Positions 6,961-16,000 of a stretch of 21,710 bases of DNA are shown here, one piece after another. Source of the stretch: a virus; IMG/VR virus record IMGVR_UViG_3300014501_001236, positions 1-21,710 of that record; one strand, written 5' to 3'. Position numbers and translations under genes: made by a program. How positions within the stretch are numbered: the stretch's first letter is position 1; each line of letters begins with the position of its first letter. The notes under the pieces were generated by a model, which saw only the letters and a list, made by a program, of their open reading frames with translations, did not search any database and was not told where the DNA came from.

Positions 6961-9900
6961 ATGGCAGACCAAGCAGAGCGCGTAATCCTCGAAGCCGAGG
7001 ATCAAGTCAGCCCCGTAGTGGACAAGGCCAACGCCGGCCTCGACAGCTTCGAGAAGAAAGCGGAATCGTCGCACGCCAAGGTCATCCGGATTTCGGATCA
7101 GACGCGGTCCAGCGTGCAGCGGCTCATCGCCTCCCTCGAAAAGCAGGCCGAAACCTACGGCAAGAGCGGCGTGGACCGACTGATCACCCAGCGGGACCAG
7201 CTTCTCCAGCGATACAATCGCGAACCGCAGGCCATCGACGCGATCACCAGGTCTTACGAAAAGATGATCGCCGCGGAAGAGAAGGTAGCGCGTGAAGCCC
7301 TCGCAGTCAAGGCGGCCAAGGAAGCCGAAGAAGCTCTGCAGAAGCAGTCCGAATCCATCAAAGCGTTCGGCGAGCGCGTCGGCCAATTCATGGAGAATCC
7401 GCTCCAGGGAGCCAAAGGCGCAATCTCGTCCGTGCTTACGGCTCTTGGGCCCTTTGGTATCGCGGTCGCCAGCGGCGCGGCCGTTCTGGGAACCATTGCC
7501 GTTTCCGCATTCGAAGCCGCCAAGAGTCTCGGGGAATATGGCACGCGCGTGAAGGACGCCGAACTACGCACCGGTTTGACAGCGAAGGAAGTCGGGCAGT
7601 TTGGCTTCGCGGCGCGCGCGGTCGGGCAGGACATTTCGATTGTCGAACGCCTGATGCGCGGCCTGTCCCAGGCGGCGAACGATAATTCCAGCGAAGGTGA
7701 AAAAGCGCGGGCGACGATGCGCGCGATGGGCATTGATTTCCACACCGCCACCGGGGAGATGAAACCCACCTCCGAGATTCTGGTGGAGATCTCCGAGGGC
7801 TTGAACAAACTTCCCGAAGGATTTCAGCGGGACGCCGCCGCTATGGAACTGTTCAAGAAGGTCGGTGTCGAGGCGATTCCGTTCATGACGGAACTCAATG
7901 AGAACCTGCGCGTCGCCCACGAGCAGGGCTTCGGCCCGACCGAGGAGGACATACGCCGCTTCTCCGAATACCAGCGTGAAGTAACCGTGCTCGAAACCAA
8001 GTGGGATTCGCTGGTCCGCAAGTTCAAAGAAGGGCTGGTCGTCACCGTGACCTGGGTCGGCAAGGGCGTCGACTGGTTCCTCAACAACATCTCGACCGCC
8101 GGCGACGACGAGCGGGAACACCGCGAAGAGATCCAGGCCCTTCAGGATGCGGCGCAGATTAAGGCGGCGGGTGGTTACGGCGCGAGCATGTCGATCAGCG
8201 GCCATCGCAAGGATGTGGCCGACCTGGAGCGGCGGGCCCCGGACATCATGAAGAACCGAGATGCCACCTTGAAGCGCATCGAGGATTTACGGGCAGAGCA
8301 GCAGCGGTTGACCGGTGACTTCGGTGTTCTGCAAGCGATAGCCCCCACTCGCGATGAGGAGGCCCGCGAAAAGCAGGCCAGCGATATCCAGGGCCAGATC
8401 CAGCAGTTGCAGAAGATGCTGCAGGATGCCGAGGCGGCCACCAAGCGGAAAGACCTGCATGAAGGCAAGGAAGAGACGGATCGAATTCGCGCCCGCTTCT
8501 TCGGTACCCACGACGGCATGGAGAAGGCATACGCTGACGCCAAGAAGGATGTGGAGCGCCTCCAGGAGCAGCTGCTCGAACCGGATAAGCCGTTGACGAA
8601 GGCTCAGGCGCTGGATCTGGGTCAACAACTCCACACTGCGGAAGCTACGGAAGCGCGCCGCAAGGCGGCACTGGATGCGGTTGCAAAGGGATCGGAACAG
8701 CTCAAGGATTTCCGTCGCCAGGCGGCCGAGTTCGAGAAGAAGGGCGACGAAGCGGAACTGGACGCGATCGGCAAAATCTATTATCAGCGGGACAAGCTTC
8801 TGAAGCAGGCCGCGCAGGTGAAGGCGTCGGAATCGGAGATCGCGGCGATCCGAAAGGCGGCGGACGTACAGGCAGCGGTCATATCCAAGAAGGCGTGGGA
8901 GGAGTTTGAGAAGTACGCCGACAAGCAAGCTGCCGACCAGCGGAAGAAAATGCTCGCGCTCATGATGCCGAGCAAAGAGCAGATGAAGGAGTGGGAAGAA
9001 GGCTTCGCCGCGCAGGAACGGATCGAGGACATCGGGGTCCAGGCGCAGCGCGATGAATTGCGGCGGCGCGCGGCGCGATCCGGGCGCATGGCGGAACTGA
9101 CTACAGGGCAGGAAACGCCGATGGCAATGTCTGAGGCCGAAAAGCGGGAACTGGCAGCCCGTAAGGAAGAGGCAGCAGCGCATCAAGCCTACCAAATCAG
9201 ATTCGATCTGGCCGTCCAGTTGGCGGGCATCGAAGCGGAGCGGATAGCGAAAGAAGAAAACGCGGCAAAACGCTCCGTCCTGGCCGCGCAGGCGCAGAAG
9301 GATCTGTTCACGGAAATCGCGCAGGCGCAGGATCAGTTCGAGGAAAAGCAGGCGCAGCTCCAGCAGAAACGCGAGCAGGAGTTGCAGTCGCAGATCGATG
9401 GGCTACAGAAGCAGGCCGAGAAACTGATCGACGTTCTGCTCACCAAGCCGGCGAACTTCGGCAAGGATTTGCTCAACACGATCCACTCTGCTGTGCTCAA
9501 GCCGATTACCGAGACCCTGGGCGGCGCGGTGGCGAATGTGCTGCATCCCGTCATCTACGGATCGGACGGGCAGGGCGGAATTAACGGGATGTTACGTGGC
9601 ACGTCAAAGGACCCGGTACGCGTGTCCACCGACCAGAACACCGCGGCGACCATGCAGAACAGCGCGGTGATGGCGGGGTTGACTGCCATCCTCGCCACCG
9701 GGATGGGGATCGCGGCTCCGCACGCGTCTGGAGGAAACTCCGGTGTCCCGAGTATTTCGGTCCCATCGATCTCGGTGCCCGCGCCGGTATCCGGGTCCGT
9801 CGCAATGAGCATGCCGACCTTGTCGGGATCTGGCGCAGGGACATCGCTCCCCGGACCAATCGTTACCGCCGGCGCGGCTCCGGCCGCAGGACCGAGCGTG

Positions 9901-10875
9901 GGCGACCTGATGAATCTTCCGATGAGCGCGCACGCTGGTGCTGGCATGAACCCACTCGCTACGATTCTGGGCTCCGGCTCCAAGGGCGGCACATCCAGTC
10001 TCTACGGGATGTTCAGCAAGGGCGGCTTCTCGAAGTCGCTCTCCAACTTGAAAGGCACGTTCTGGAACCAGGACGCATGGAACGCCTCTGATAGCAACTT
10101 CTGGGGTGGCGTACAGGGCGTCGCGAAGTCTCCCGCCGCCGGAGCCGCTGGGATGATGCTCGCGACCAGCGGACTGTTCGGATCGCAGCGTGGGACATGG
10201 ACGGGCGCTCTTGAGGATACCGCCGGTGGCGCATTGATCGGCGAACAGATCGGCGGTCCATGGGGAGCCGCGATTGGAGCGACGGCGGGTTTCACTGCCG
10301 GAGTGGTCGAGAAACTTCTCGGAATCGAGTCGCCGCAGAGGAAGGCTCACGACGACATCAAGAGCATCTACGGCGTAGACATCCCGCAGAACAGCGGCAC
10401 CATCAAGCAGGTGGTCCAGATCGCGCAGTCCCAGTTCGGCGGCGACATTGCAGTGGCTGTACGCTCCCCGAGTGTGCGTCAACTGGTGATGCTGTATTCG
10501 GAAGCCACGGGCCAGAAGATGCCACTGTCGGCCACGACGCCTTACGCCGGGAGCCTGATGGAGCAGGGTGGCAAGCTTTATCAACAAGCCAGCTACCAGG
10601 ATGGTCAGGCGCACGTCTACGCTTCGAACATTCCAACGCTCGGCGGTATCGCAGCCGGGACCTATCCCACGCCGGGCAGTCCGAACACGGCAGGAGGTAC
10701 CGGCGCAACGTACATGTCGCTGAACATCAGCGGAGCCGACGCGGCGAACTTCATGACCGGACAATTCGTCACACCCCAGTTCGTAACCGACCAGGCGATG
10801 GCGGCGCAGTATTCGAGCTACGGCCGCACACAGCAATCGGCCAACATGCAACTACCTGGATTGACGGTGGCGTGA
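6961..10875 (+). CDS. Tail tape measure protein
   Basis: At 1304 residues this is the characteristic long helical gene after the tail chaperone region. The N-terminal 150 residues are coiled coil, rich in Lys, Glu, Ala and Gln. A hydrophobic, Gly/Ala-rich segment near 155-190 ('LTALGPFGIAVASGAAVLGT') could insert in a membrane during DNA ejection. A 'RTGLTAKEVGQFGFAARAVG' region follows, common in tape measure proteins. About 390-840 is long charged coiled coil. About 905-1010 is a Gly/Ser/Pro low-complexity linker. A second glycine-zipper-like segment lies near 1088-1115 ('GGALIGEQIGGPWGAAIGAT'), ahead of a globular C-terminal domain. By family, the protein sets tail length and is ejected with the DNA. 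No lysozyme or peptidase motif was recognised inside it. Confidence 0.88.
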   Translation: MADQAERVILEAEDQVSPVVDKANAGLDSFEKKAESSHAKVIRISDQTRSSVQRLIASLEKQAETYGKSGVDRLITQRDQLLQRYNREPQAIDAITRSYEKMIAAEEKVAREALAVKAAKEAEEALQKQSESIKAFGERVGQFMENPLQGAKGAISSVLTALGPFGIAVASGAAVLGTIAVSAFEAAKSLGEYGTRVKDAELRTGLTAKEVGQFGFAARAVGQDISIVERLMRGLSQAANDNSSEGEKARATMRAMGIDFHTATGEMKPTSEILVEISEGLNKLPEGFQRDAAAMELFKKVGVEAIPFMTELNENLRVAHEQGFGPTEEDIRRFSEYQREVTVLETKWDSLVRKFKEGLVVTVTWVGKGVDWFLNNISTAGDDEREHREEIQALQDAAQIKAAGGYGASMSISGHRKDVADLERRAPDIMKNRDATLKRIEDLRAEQQRLTGDFGVLQAIAPTRDEEAREKQASDIQGQIQQLQKMLQDAEAATKRKDLHEGKEETDRIRARFFGTHDGMEKAYADAKKDVERLQEQLLEPDKPLTKAQALDLGQQLHTAEATEARRKAALDAVAKGSEQLKDFRRQAAEFEKKGDEAELDAIGKIYYQRDKLLKQAAQVKASESEIAAIRKAADVQAAVISKKAWEEFEKYADKQAADQRKKMLALMMPSKEQMKEWEEGFAAQERIEDIGVQAQRDELRRRAARSGRMAELTTGQETPMAMSEAEKRELAARKEEAAAHQAYQIRFDLAVQLAGIEAERIAKEENAAKRSVLAAQAQKDLFTEIAQAQDQFEEKQAQLQQKREQELQSQIDGLQKQAEKLIDVLLTKPANFGKDLLNTIHSAVLKPITETLGGAVANVLHPVIYGSDGQGGINGMLRGTSKDPVRVSTDQNTAATMQNSAVMAGLTAILATGMGIAAPHASGGNSGVPSISVPSISVPAPVSGSVAMSMPTLSGSGAGTSLPGPIVTAGAAPAAGPSVGDLMNLPMSAHAGAGMNPLATILGSGSKGGTSSLYGMFSKGGFSKSLSNLKGTFWNQDAWNASDSNFWGGVQGVAKSPAAGAAGMMLATSGLFGSQRGTWTGALEDTAGGALIGEQIGGPWGAAIGATAGFTAGVVEKLLGIESPQRKAHDDIKSIYGVDIPQNSGTIKQVVQIAQSQFGGDIAVAVRSPSVRQLVMLYSEATGQKMPLSATTPYAGSLMEQGGKLYQQASYQDGQAHVYASNIPTLGGIAAGTYPTPGSPNTAGGTGATYMSLNISGADAANFMTGQFVTPQFVTDQAMAAQYSSYGRTQQSANMQLPGLTVA

Positions 10876-10881
10876 TTCAAG

Positions 10882-11298
10882 ATGCCGGGCAATCTCGTTC
10901 AAAGCGAACCCAACGGTGTGATGCCGGCTTCGCTGTGTACGGCGTTCACGGAGTTGCGCGAGTACGCGCAGCTCCAGAACCAGTATCACGACGGAACAAT
11001 CCAGCGGTCGCAGCTTGCGCTGACCTCACGGCGGACGTTCCGGCTCAGCAAACGATTGAGCACATCGCTGCTCTCAACGCTGTACAGTTTCTGGGTGTCC
11101 CAGAATGCCGGGCTGACCCCGTTCGCCTTTTACAATCCGTTCGACGTGGCGTCGGGCCAGCAGATCGGCAGCAACCACGATCCCACCGGCAACAACACGG
11201 AGGGGCGTGTGACGGTGGTGTTCCGTGGCAACTGGGCGCAGTCGACGGATCTCGCGCGGACCAATGTGCAGGGCCTGGAATTGGTGGAATCGACATAG
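10882..11298 (+). CDS. Minor tail protein (distal tail, lambda gpM-like domain)
   Basis: This 138-residue protein lies immediately after the tape measure gene, where the distal tail or lambda M-type gene is expected. It has the layout of that group: 'RRTFRLSKRL' strand, then 'LYSFWVSQNAGLTPFAFYNP' and a late 'GRVTVVFRGNW' strand. The family pattern has an aromatic residue and Trp before a Gly and an 'F.y..P' turn. The same pattern is found in the first 130 residues of the next structural gene (13023), so the two appear to be paralogous domains. By family, these form the ring between the tail tube and the tail-tip hub. The FRG-domain gene lies between the two. Confidence 0.6.
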   Translation: MPGNLVQSEPNGVMPASLCTAFTELREYAQLQNQYHDGTIQRSQLALTSRRTFRLSKRLSTSLLSTLYSFWVSQNAGLTPFAFYNPFDVASGQQIGSNHDPTGNNTEGRVTVVFRGNWAQSTDLARTNVQGLELVEST

Positions 11299-11375
11299 GC
11301 CTTTTTCGGAATCATGAGCGCCTCCCCAGACAAGAGGCTCGTCGGATTTCAGGGATCGGACACCGAGCGCAGCGC

Positions 11376-11404
11376 TTCCTACCGTCAAATGTACCCGATA
11401 TAAT
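11376..11404 (+). promoter_or_regulatory. Candidate promoter for the FRG gene
   Basis: A perfect TATAAT lies at 11399-11404. Seventeen bases upstream, TTCCTA (11376-11381) is a weak -35 match (three of six). Transcription would begin near 11411, almost at the GTG at 11417, which would favour the in-frame GTG at 11429 (GAGG at 11421-11424) or leaderless translation. If GAGG at 11405-11408 is instead the Shine-Dalgarno for the 11417 start, with 8-base spacing, this promoter cannot be the one used. The two readings exclude each other. Confidence 0.35.
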
Positions 11405-11416
11405 GAGGGCGCTTAG

Positions 11417-12826
11417 GTGCGAGGTTCCGTGTTCGGAAAATGGCTGAAGAGCGGATCGCGAACAGGCAACGAAGAACTGCGCTTTCAGTCTCCTTCGACA
11501 GCCGCAGCCGATATCGAGGCGTTGGTTGAATACCTCGGGCGAATGGACTCGGACCGATTCGTCTACCGCGGCCAGATCAAAGAATGGCCCGGCCCCCTGA
11601 TCCCATCACTGTTTCGTCGGTCAGTTCGGCTAAAGCGTGTGTTCACACCTAGAGATGCTGAGTACCGACAGTCTCTACGTCATTGCGGTCGAAGTTTCAT
11701 AGAAATGAAACCCGATAGCTACATCGAATGGCTAGTCCGGGATATGAACGATGGCCGATTAACACAGCACGATTATCAATCGCTGGTTAAACTATCCTCG
11801 AATGCAGATTTTGCTGCGCTTGCTGCGAACTCCGGTTTCGATACCGCGTTGTCGAAGTACGTTCGTGCTGAACACTGGTCCTATGTTTCTGAGCGGCGTC
11901 ACATCTGGAAGACAATTCTAGATGCCCAGCATTGCGCCATGATCCGGCAACTGGCGTTCATCCAGCCATTTGGGTACGTGCTCGGCATGACACTCGCACA
12001 GCAGTATGGTTTTGCTTCTGAACTACTCGACTTTACAGCCGACATCAAAGTCGCAGCGTTCTTCGCTACCCACGACGCACCCAACTACAAGTTTGAAGGC
12101 TGCGCCCTTAGCCGTCGGGCTGGGTCGGATGTAGGCGTCGTTTATCGGTTGCCTTCGGCGGCTGGCGCGATCAGACATGACCGTGTTGACAGCTATAACT
12201 ACCACACCTGTCCGCCACAGCTCCACTTAAAGGATGTGTGCATTCGTTTCGAAGATGATTCATCCCCTGAGATGCGTGAACAGTGGGTCCCAAGACTTTT
12301 CCATGAAGAGGCGATCGGTCTCGTGAACGCCGCAATTCCTCTTCGGTTCATGAATGCGATGCAAACAGAGGATGAGACGACTCACCGGCCCCTGCCGCAA
12401 ACTGAGGGAATAGATCGATACCTCGCCCTGTATTACCAAGATGGTACTGGAAACGTGCGCTACTACCGGCTTCTGAATCAGGCGCCCGGGTCGTTTTCTC
12501 GTTCGAGACTTGGCCGACAGAGTGCTGTCATGATCGTTCCAGATGAACTCCGTATTGCCGAGAAGGAACCGGGCCAGTTTGAGAGTGCTGTTTTTCAGGC
12601 CGTCGAGGACGTAAGCCAGCGCGAAGGCTTCGAACGATTTTATTTCCGTCATTCGGAGCGGGCTCCTGCTCTTGCCAACGTGGATCGGGAGTGGTTGTGG
12701 CCCCACGAAGAAGATTGCTTCAAGCTCATGATTTCGCGGGTGCTCGACCCCTCGTCGCAGCAATATTGGTTCGGGGACGACCCGATCCCAAAGCGCCTCG
12801 ATCTTGTGTCACCTGGTTATTTGTGA
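11417..12826 (+). CDS. FRG-domain cargo protein
   Basis: This 469-residue gene is on the same strand as the tail genes but has about 118 and 196 bases of non-coding flank and visibly lower GC (positions 11701-11760 hold 28 G/C in 60). The N-terminal half shows the FRG signature. It consists of 'RFVYRGQIKEWPGPLIPSLF' (about 47-66) and, near 191-218, 'LAQQYGFASELLDFT' followed by 'KVAAFFAT'. In typical members the second block reads close to 'AQH.G.PTRLLDWT', so the His and the Thr-Arg pair are substituted here. FRG domains are widespread in mobile elements and I know of no firmly established biochemical activity. The second half (about 230-469) has no motif I recognise. No membrane segment or signal peptide is visible. 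It starts at GTG 11417 or GTG 11429. A defence or host-manipulation role is inferred only from context. Confidence 0.75.
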   Translation: MRGSVFGKWLKSGSRTGNEELRFQSPSTAAADIEALVEYLGRMDSDRFVYRGQIKEWPGPLIPSLFRRSVRLKRVFTPRDAEYRQSLRHCGRSFIEMKPDSYIEWLVRDMNDGRLTQHDYQSLVKLSSNADFAALAANSGFDTALSKYVRAEHWSYVSERRHIWKTILDAQHCAMIRQLAFIQPFGYVLGMTLAQQYGFASELLDFTADIKVAAFFATHDAPNYKFEGCALSRRAGSDVGVVYRLPSAAGAIRHDRVDSYNYHTCPPQLHLKDVCIRFEDDSSPEMREQWVPRLFHEEAIGLVNAAIPLRFMNAMQTEDETTHRPLPQTEGIDRYLALYYQDGTGNVRYYRLLNQAPGSFSRSRLGRQSAVMIVPDELRIAEKEPGQFESAVFQAVEDVSQREGFERFYFRHSERAPALANVDREWLWPHEEDCFKLMISRVLDPSSQQYWFGDDPIPKRLDLVSPGYL

Positions 12827-13022
12827 TGTGACGAATCTTGACCCCGCCTATCTCTCATAGTCCACGCAGAGCAGAACCATCTGGGTGGTGACCGAGGCTC
12901 AACCCGAGCAATGTCAATGACCGAAGCCGCACTGTGCTGGTTTGTCTTCGAGCACATAGGACCTCGCCAAACGCGCCGAAGCGCCCGAAGGTCATAACCC
13001 GCCAAGCCGCTCCGATAGAGCT
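12827..13022. other. Non-coding flank after the FRG gene
   Basis: About 196 bases separate the FRG gene stop from the tail-tip gene start. I see no convincing gene, T-tracted hairpin, direct repeat or attachment-like sequence. A short antisense open frame here has no start support. The tail-tip gene start at 13023 has only a weak ribosome binding site ('GATAGAGCT' before the ATG). The stretch may be a remnant of the insertion that brought in the FRG gene. Confidence 0.4.
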
Positions 13023-16000
13023 ATGCCAGATACCATCGGCCGCATCACCGTCCCCGCGGTGATCAACTCCGGCCAGACATTCCCGCTCACCACGCAGTAC
13101 CCGTACGGCTTCTCCGTCGAGCGCCCAGTGATCGTGCACCGCTTCGGCAGCCTTGACGCCAAGCAGGAGCAGCGTTACTACGTCGGCATCGGTCCGCGCA
13201 AGTTTCAGTTCAAGCGACCGAACCTCGGCTGGACGGAAGCCAACCAGCTCAAAGCGTTCTGGGAGTCCATGCAGGGACCGTGGAAGGCGTTCACCTACAC
13301 AGTCCCCAATCCCGGCGGCTCGACCACGGGCGTACTGGCGACCTTCGAGCAGACGCCGATCTCGTTTGAATACCTGCGCAACGCCGTACAGGTCGGGCTA
13401 AACCTCATCGAGGTCGTCGATCCGACGCAAGCACCCACCTACGCGGTCAACTCCACCTGCCTGCGATTCCCCTCGACCGCGCTATCCACGGCGCTACTCT
13501 CCGAAGTTCAGCAAATCATTCCTCTGGTGCACATCCGCGTGCGCGAATCCGCGGTCGCGGACATCTATCTCTCTGACCGGCGTGTGACAGTGGGCGGGCA
13601 GCTATACCTGCCCCGATTGATTGGCATCGGCGAGCCCGGCTCCGATGTTCTGATCTCGCAGGACATCAAAGGCACCTCGGACAACGTGCGGTTCACGTTC
13701 GGCAACGGCGACCGAGTGATGACGCAGCTCGCCAACGACACCGACCTGAAGTACGCCGAGATCGATCTCTGCCTTTTCCATGTCAACTCCGGGATTCTGC
13801 TGCAGCTTTGGAAGGGCGTCATCCAGAACTTCACCAGCGACGGGACACCGATCTTCCCGGTGACGTGCTCCGACGGCTTCTTCCAGATCATGAACCAGTA
13901 CCCCGAGCGGCAACTCAGCCGCCAGTGCTGGAAGATTTACAACGATGGCGTGAATTGCCCGTGGGCCTCGAAGGGTCGCAGCGCCAATGCGGTGACGGCG
14001 GCGGGCGGAAATCCCACGAGCTGCGACTATTACCTCGAATCGGCGAACGGATGCCAGGTCCACGGCATGGCTCCCTATTTCGGTGGGCACCAGGCCGATC
14101 CGCAGGGCGTCGTCATTAAGGACGATTCCACCGGCTTCCTCGGCTTCGGCCGCAACACCGTGACGGCAACCTCGATCGTCTCCGATACGATCTGGGGGCT
14201 GGCGCTCCCGGAGGTCTGGTGCAACAGCGGCGGCAATCCGCTCTATGCCTTCATGGCAAGCGCGTTGATGGTGGACTACCGCGATGAATCGGGATACGCC
14301 GACTCACTCGGCATTCTCAGCGCCGGACCCCTCGGTGGATTCACCCCGTCGATGGTCGTCACCAACGCGGACGGCTACCGATACGTGGTCGCGCCGATGG
14401 TTGATGGCTACACCTGGCAGGGCCTGAAGGTTGACGGCAACCTGAACATCACGAAGTACCAGCCGGGCATGGGGCTCCGCTACGTCACCGGCAGCGACCC
14501 GGCGAATTCGAGCAACGACTATTTCTCGCTGGGCCAAGGATCTCCGCAGGTATGGGAGCCGAATGTGTACGCCGCGGGCACGGCGGCGTGCGAAATTCGC
14601 ATCGTCAAATCCACCACGATTCAACCGAGCACGCCCGACCAGCACCAGATGACGGTCCCCATCGACTACGGGATGTGGGGCTGGACATGGGACCAGAACG
14701 GCAACCGCACGGCGGTCAGGGGCCTGATAAATCCGTTCTGGATCGCCGTCAACATGCTGCTGCGCGCCATGAGTTTGTACGGCGATCCGTCCACCGGATC
14801 GAATCCCGCCGGCGGCTCCGGCCCGCTGTCCTCCGCGCAGCTCGCCACGTTTGTGCTGCCGTCGTTGATCGTGGGCGATGGCAGCGGGGCGGCCGAGATC
14901 GCCGCAGACAACGTGGCCGCGATCCTCGGAACCGGCGTCGAAACACAGTTCCAGTTCCAGGGAATCATCAGCAGCCAGAAGCCGTTTCGCGACTGGCTCA
15001 CCGAGGTGCTCAACTGCTGCCTGGGCTTCTACACCTGGGAATTCGGGAAACTGAAGCTCGGCTGCCGGATCAACGCCAGCGCGGTGGATGCGTACACCCT
15101 CGCCAACTCTCTGTTTCAAAGTCTGCGGCTGACGCCGATCCAAGCTGGCTTCGAGCACCTCGTGCTTTCATTCGCTGACGTCGCCTATCAATATCAGGCG
15201 AACACAGCCGAGTACTGCGACAAGAGCCACGCCGCCTACTATGGGCGCGCGGGATCTCCGCTCACGAGCCAGATGCACTCGGTGGGGTGCTCGACGTTGA
15301 GCCAGGCGTTGCGCATCGGAGCAACGCGCACACGTGAAGAGATCGGCGGCGTGAAGTACACGGAGTGGCGGGATGCGCGCGCCGCCGCCTGGCAGACTAC
15401 CCTGCTCGGCCTCGGCAACGAAGTCGGGCAGGTGGTCTCGATGACGCACCCGGACATCCCCGGCCTTCATGGAACCTGCAACGTCACCGGCACCTCTGTG
15501 AGTTGGGTCAGCGGCGACGCCTTTGACAAGTCGATGCAGAACAAAGAAGTTGTGATCAACGGCGTGCAGACCGTGATCACGCTGTGCTTCACGGACCCAA
15601 CCTACACCACGGTGACCGGCTTGCTCCTGGCTTCAGCGCCAGGTGATGGGACGAACCTTCCGTTCCAGATCATTACGATGTCCTTCCGGATTCAGCGCTG
15701 GAGTCTGAAGAAGGACTGGTCGGTGCAGATCGAGGGGCAGACGGTCACCGATTCCATGTACGACCTGGACGTCGGGCCGAAGCCGATGGACGTTGTGCCC
15801 GCGCCCCTGCCGCCTCTGTTCTATCCGATTCCGCTCGGCCCGGCGTGGGCCCCGTATCAGGTGCAGGCGGCATCGAATGACGCGCTATTTCCGGGCGAGT
15901 GGACATTCGATACCAACCAGTCTTACGCGCAGATGGCCGACGGCAGCATGCTCGCGAACCTGGTGGTGACCGGGAAGTTGCCAGTCAACGAGTTCAGTGC

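Noticed and set aside
11316-11340. Imperfect hairpin (GAGCGCCTC / GAGGCTC) between the small tail gene and the FRG gene
   Set aside because: It has a bulge and no T-tract after it, so it does not support a terminator call.
10260-11447. 395-aa open frame overlapping the end of the tape measure gene and the small tail gene
   Set aside because: Arg/His-rich out-of-frame read across two supported genes, with no domain or start signal.
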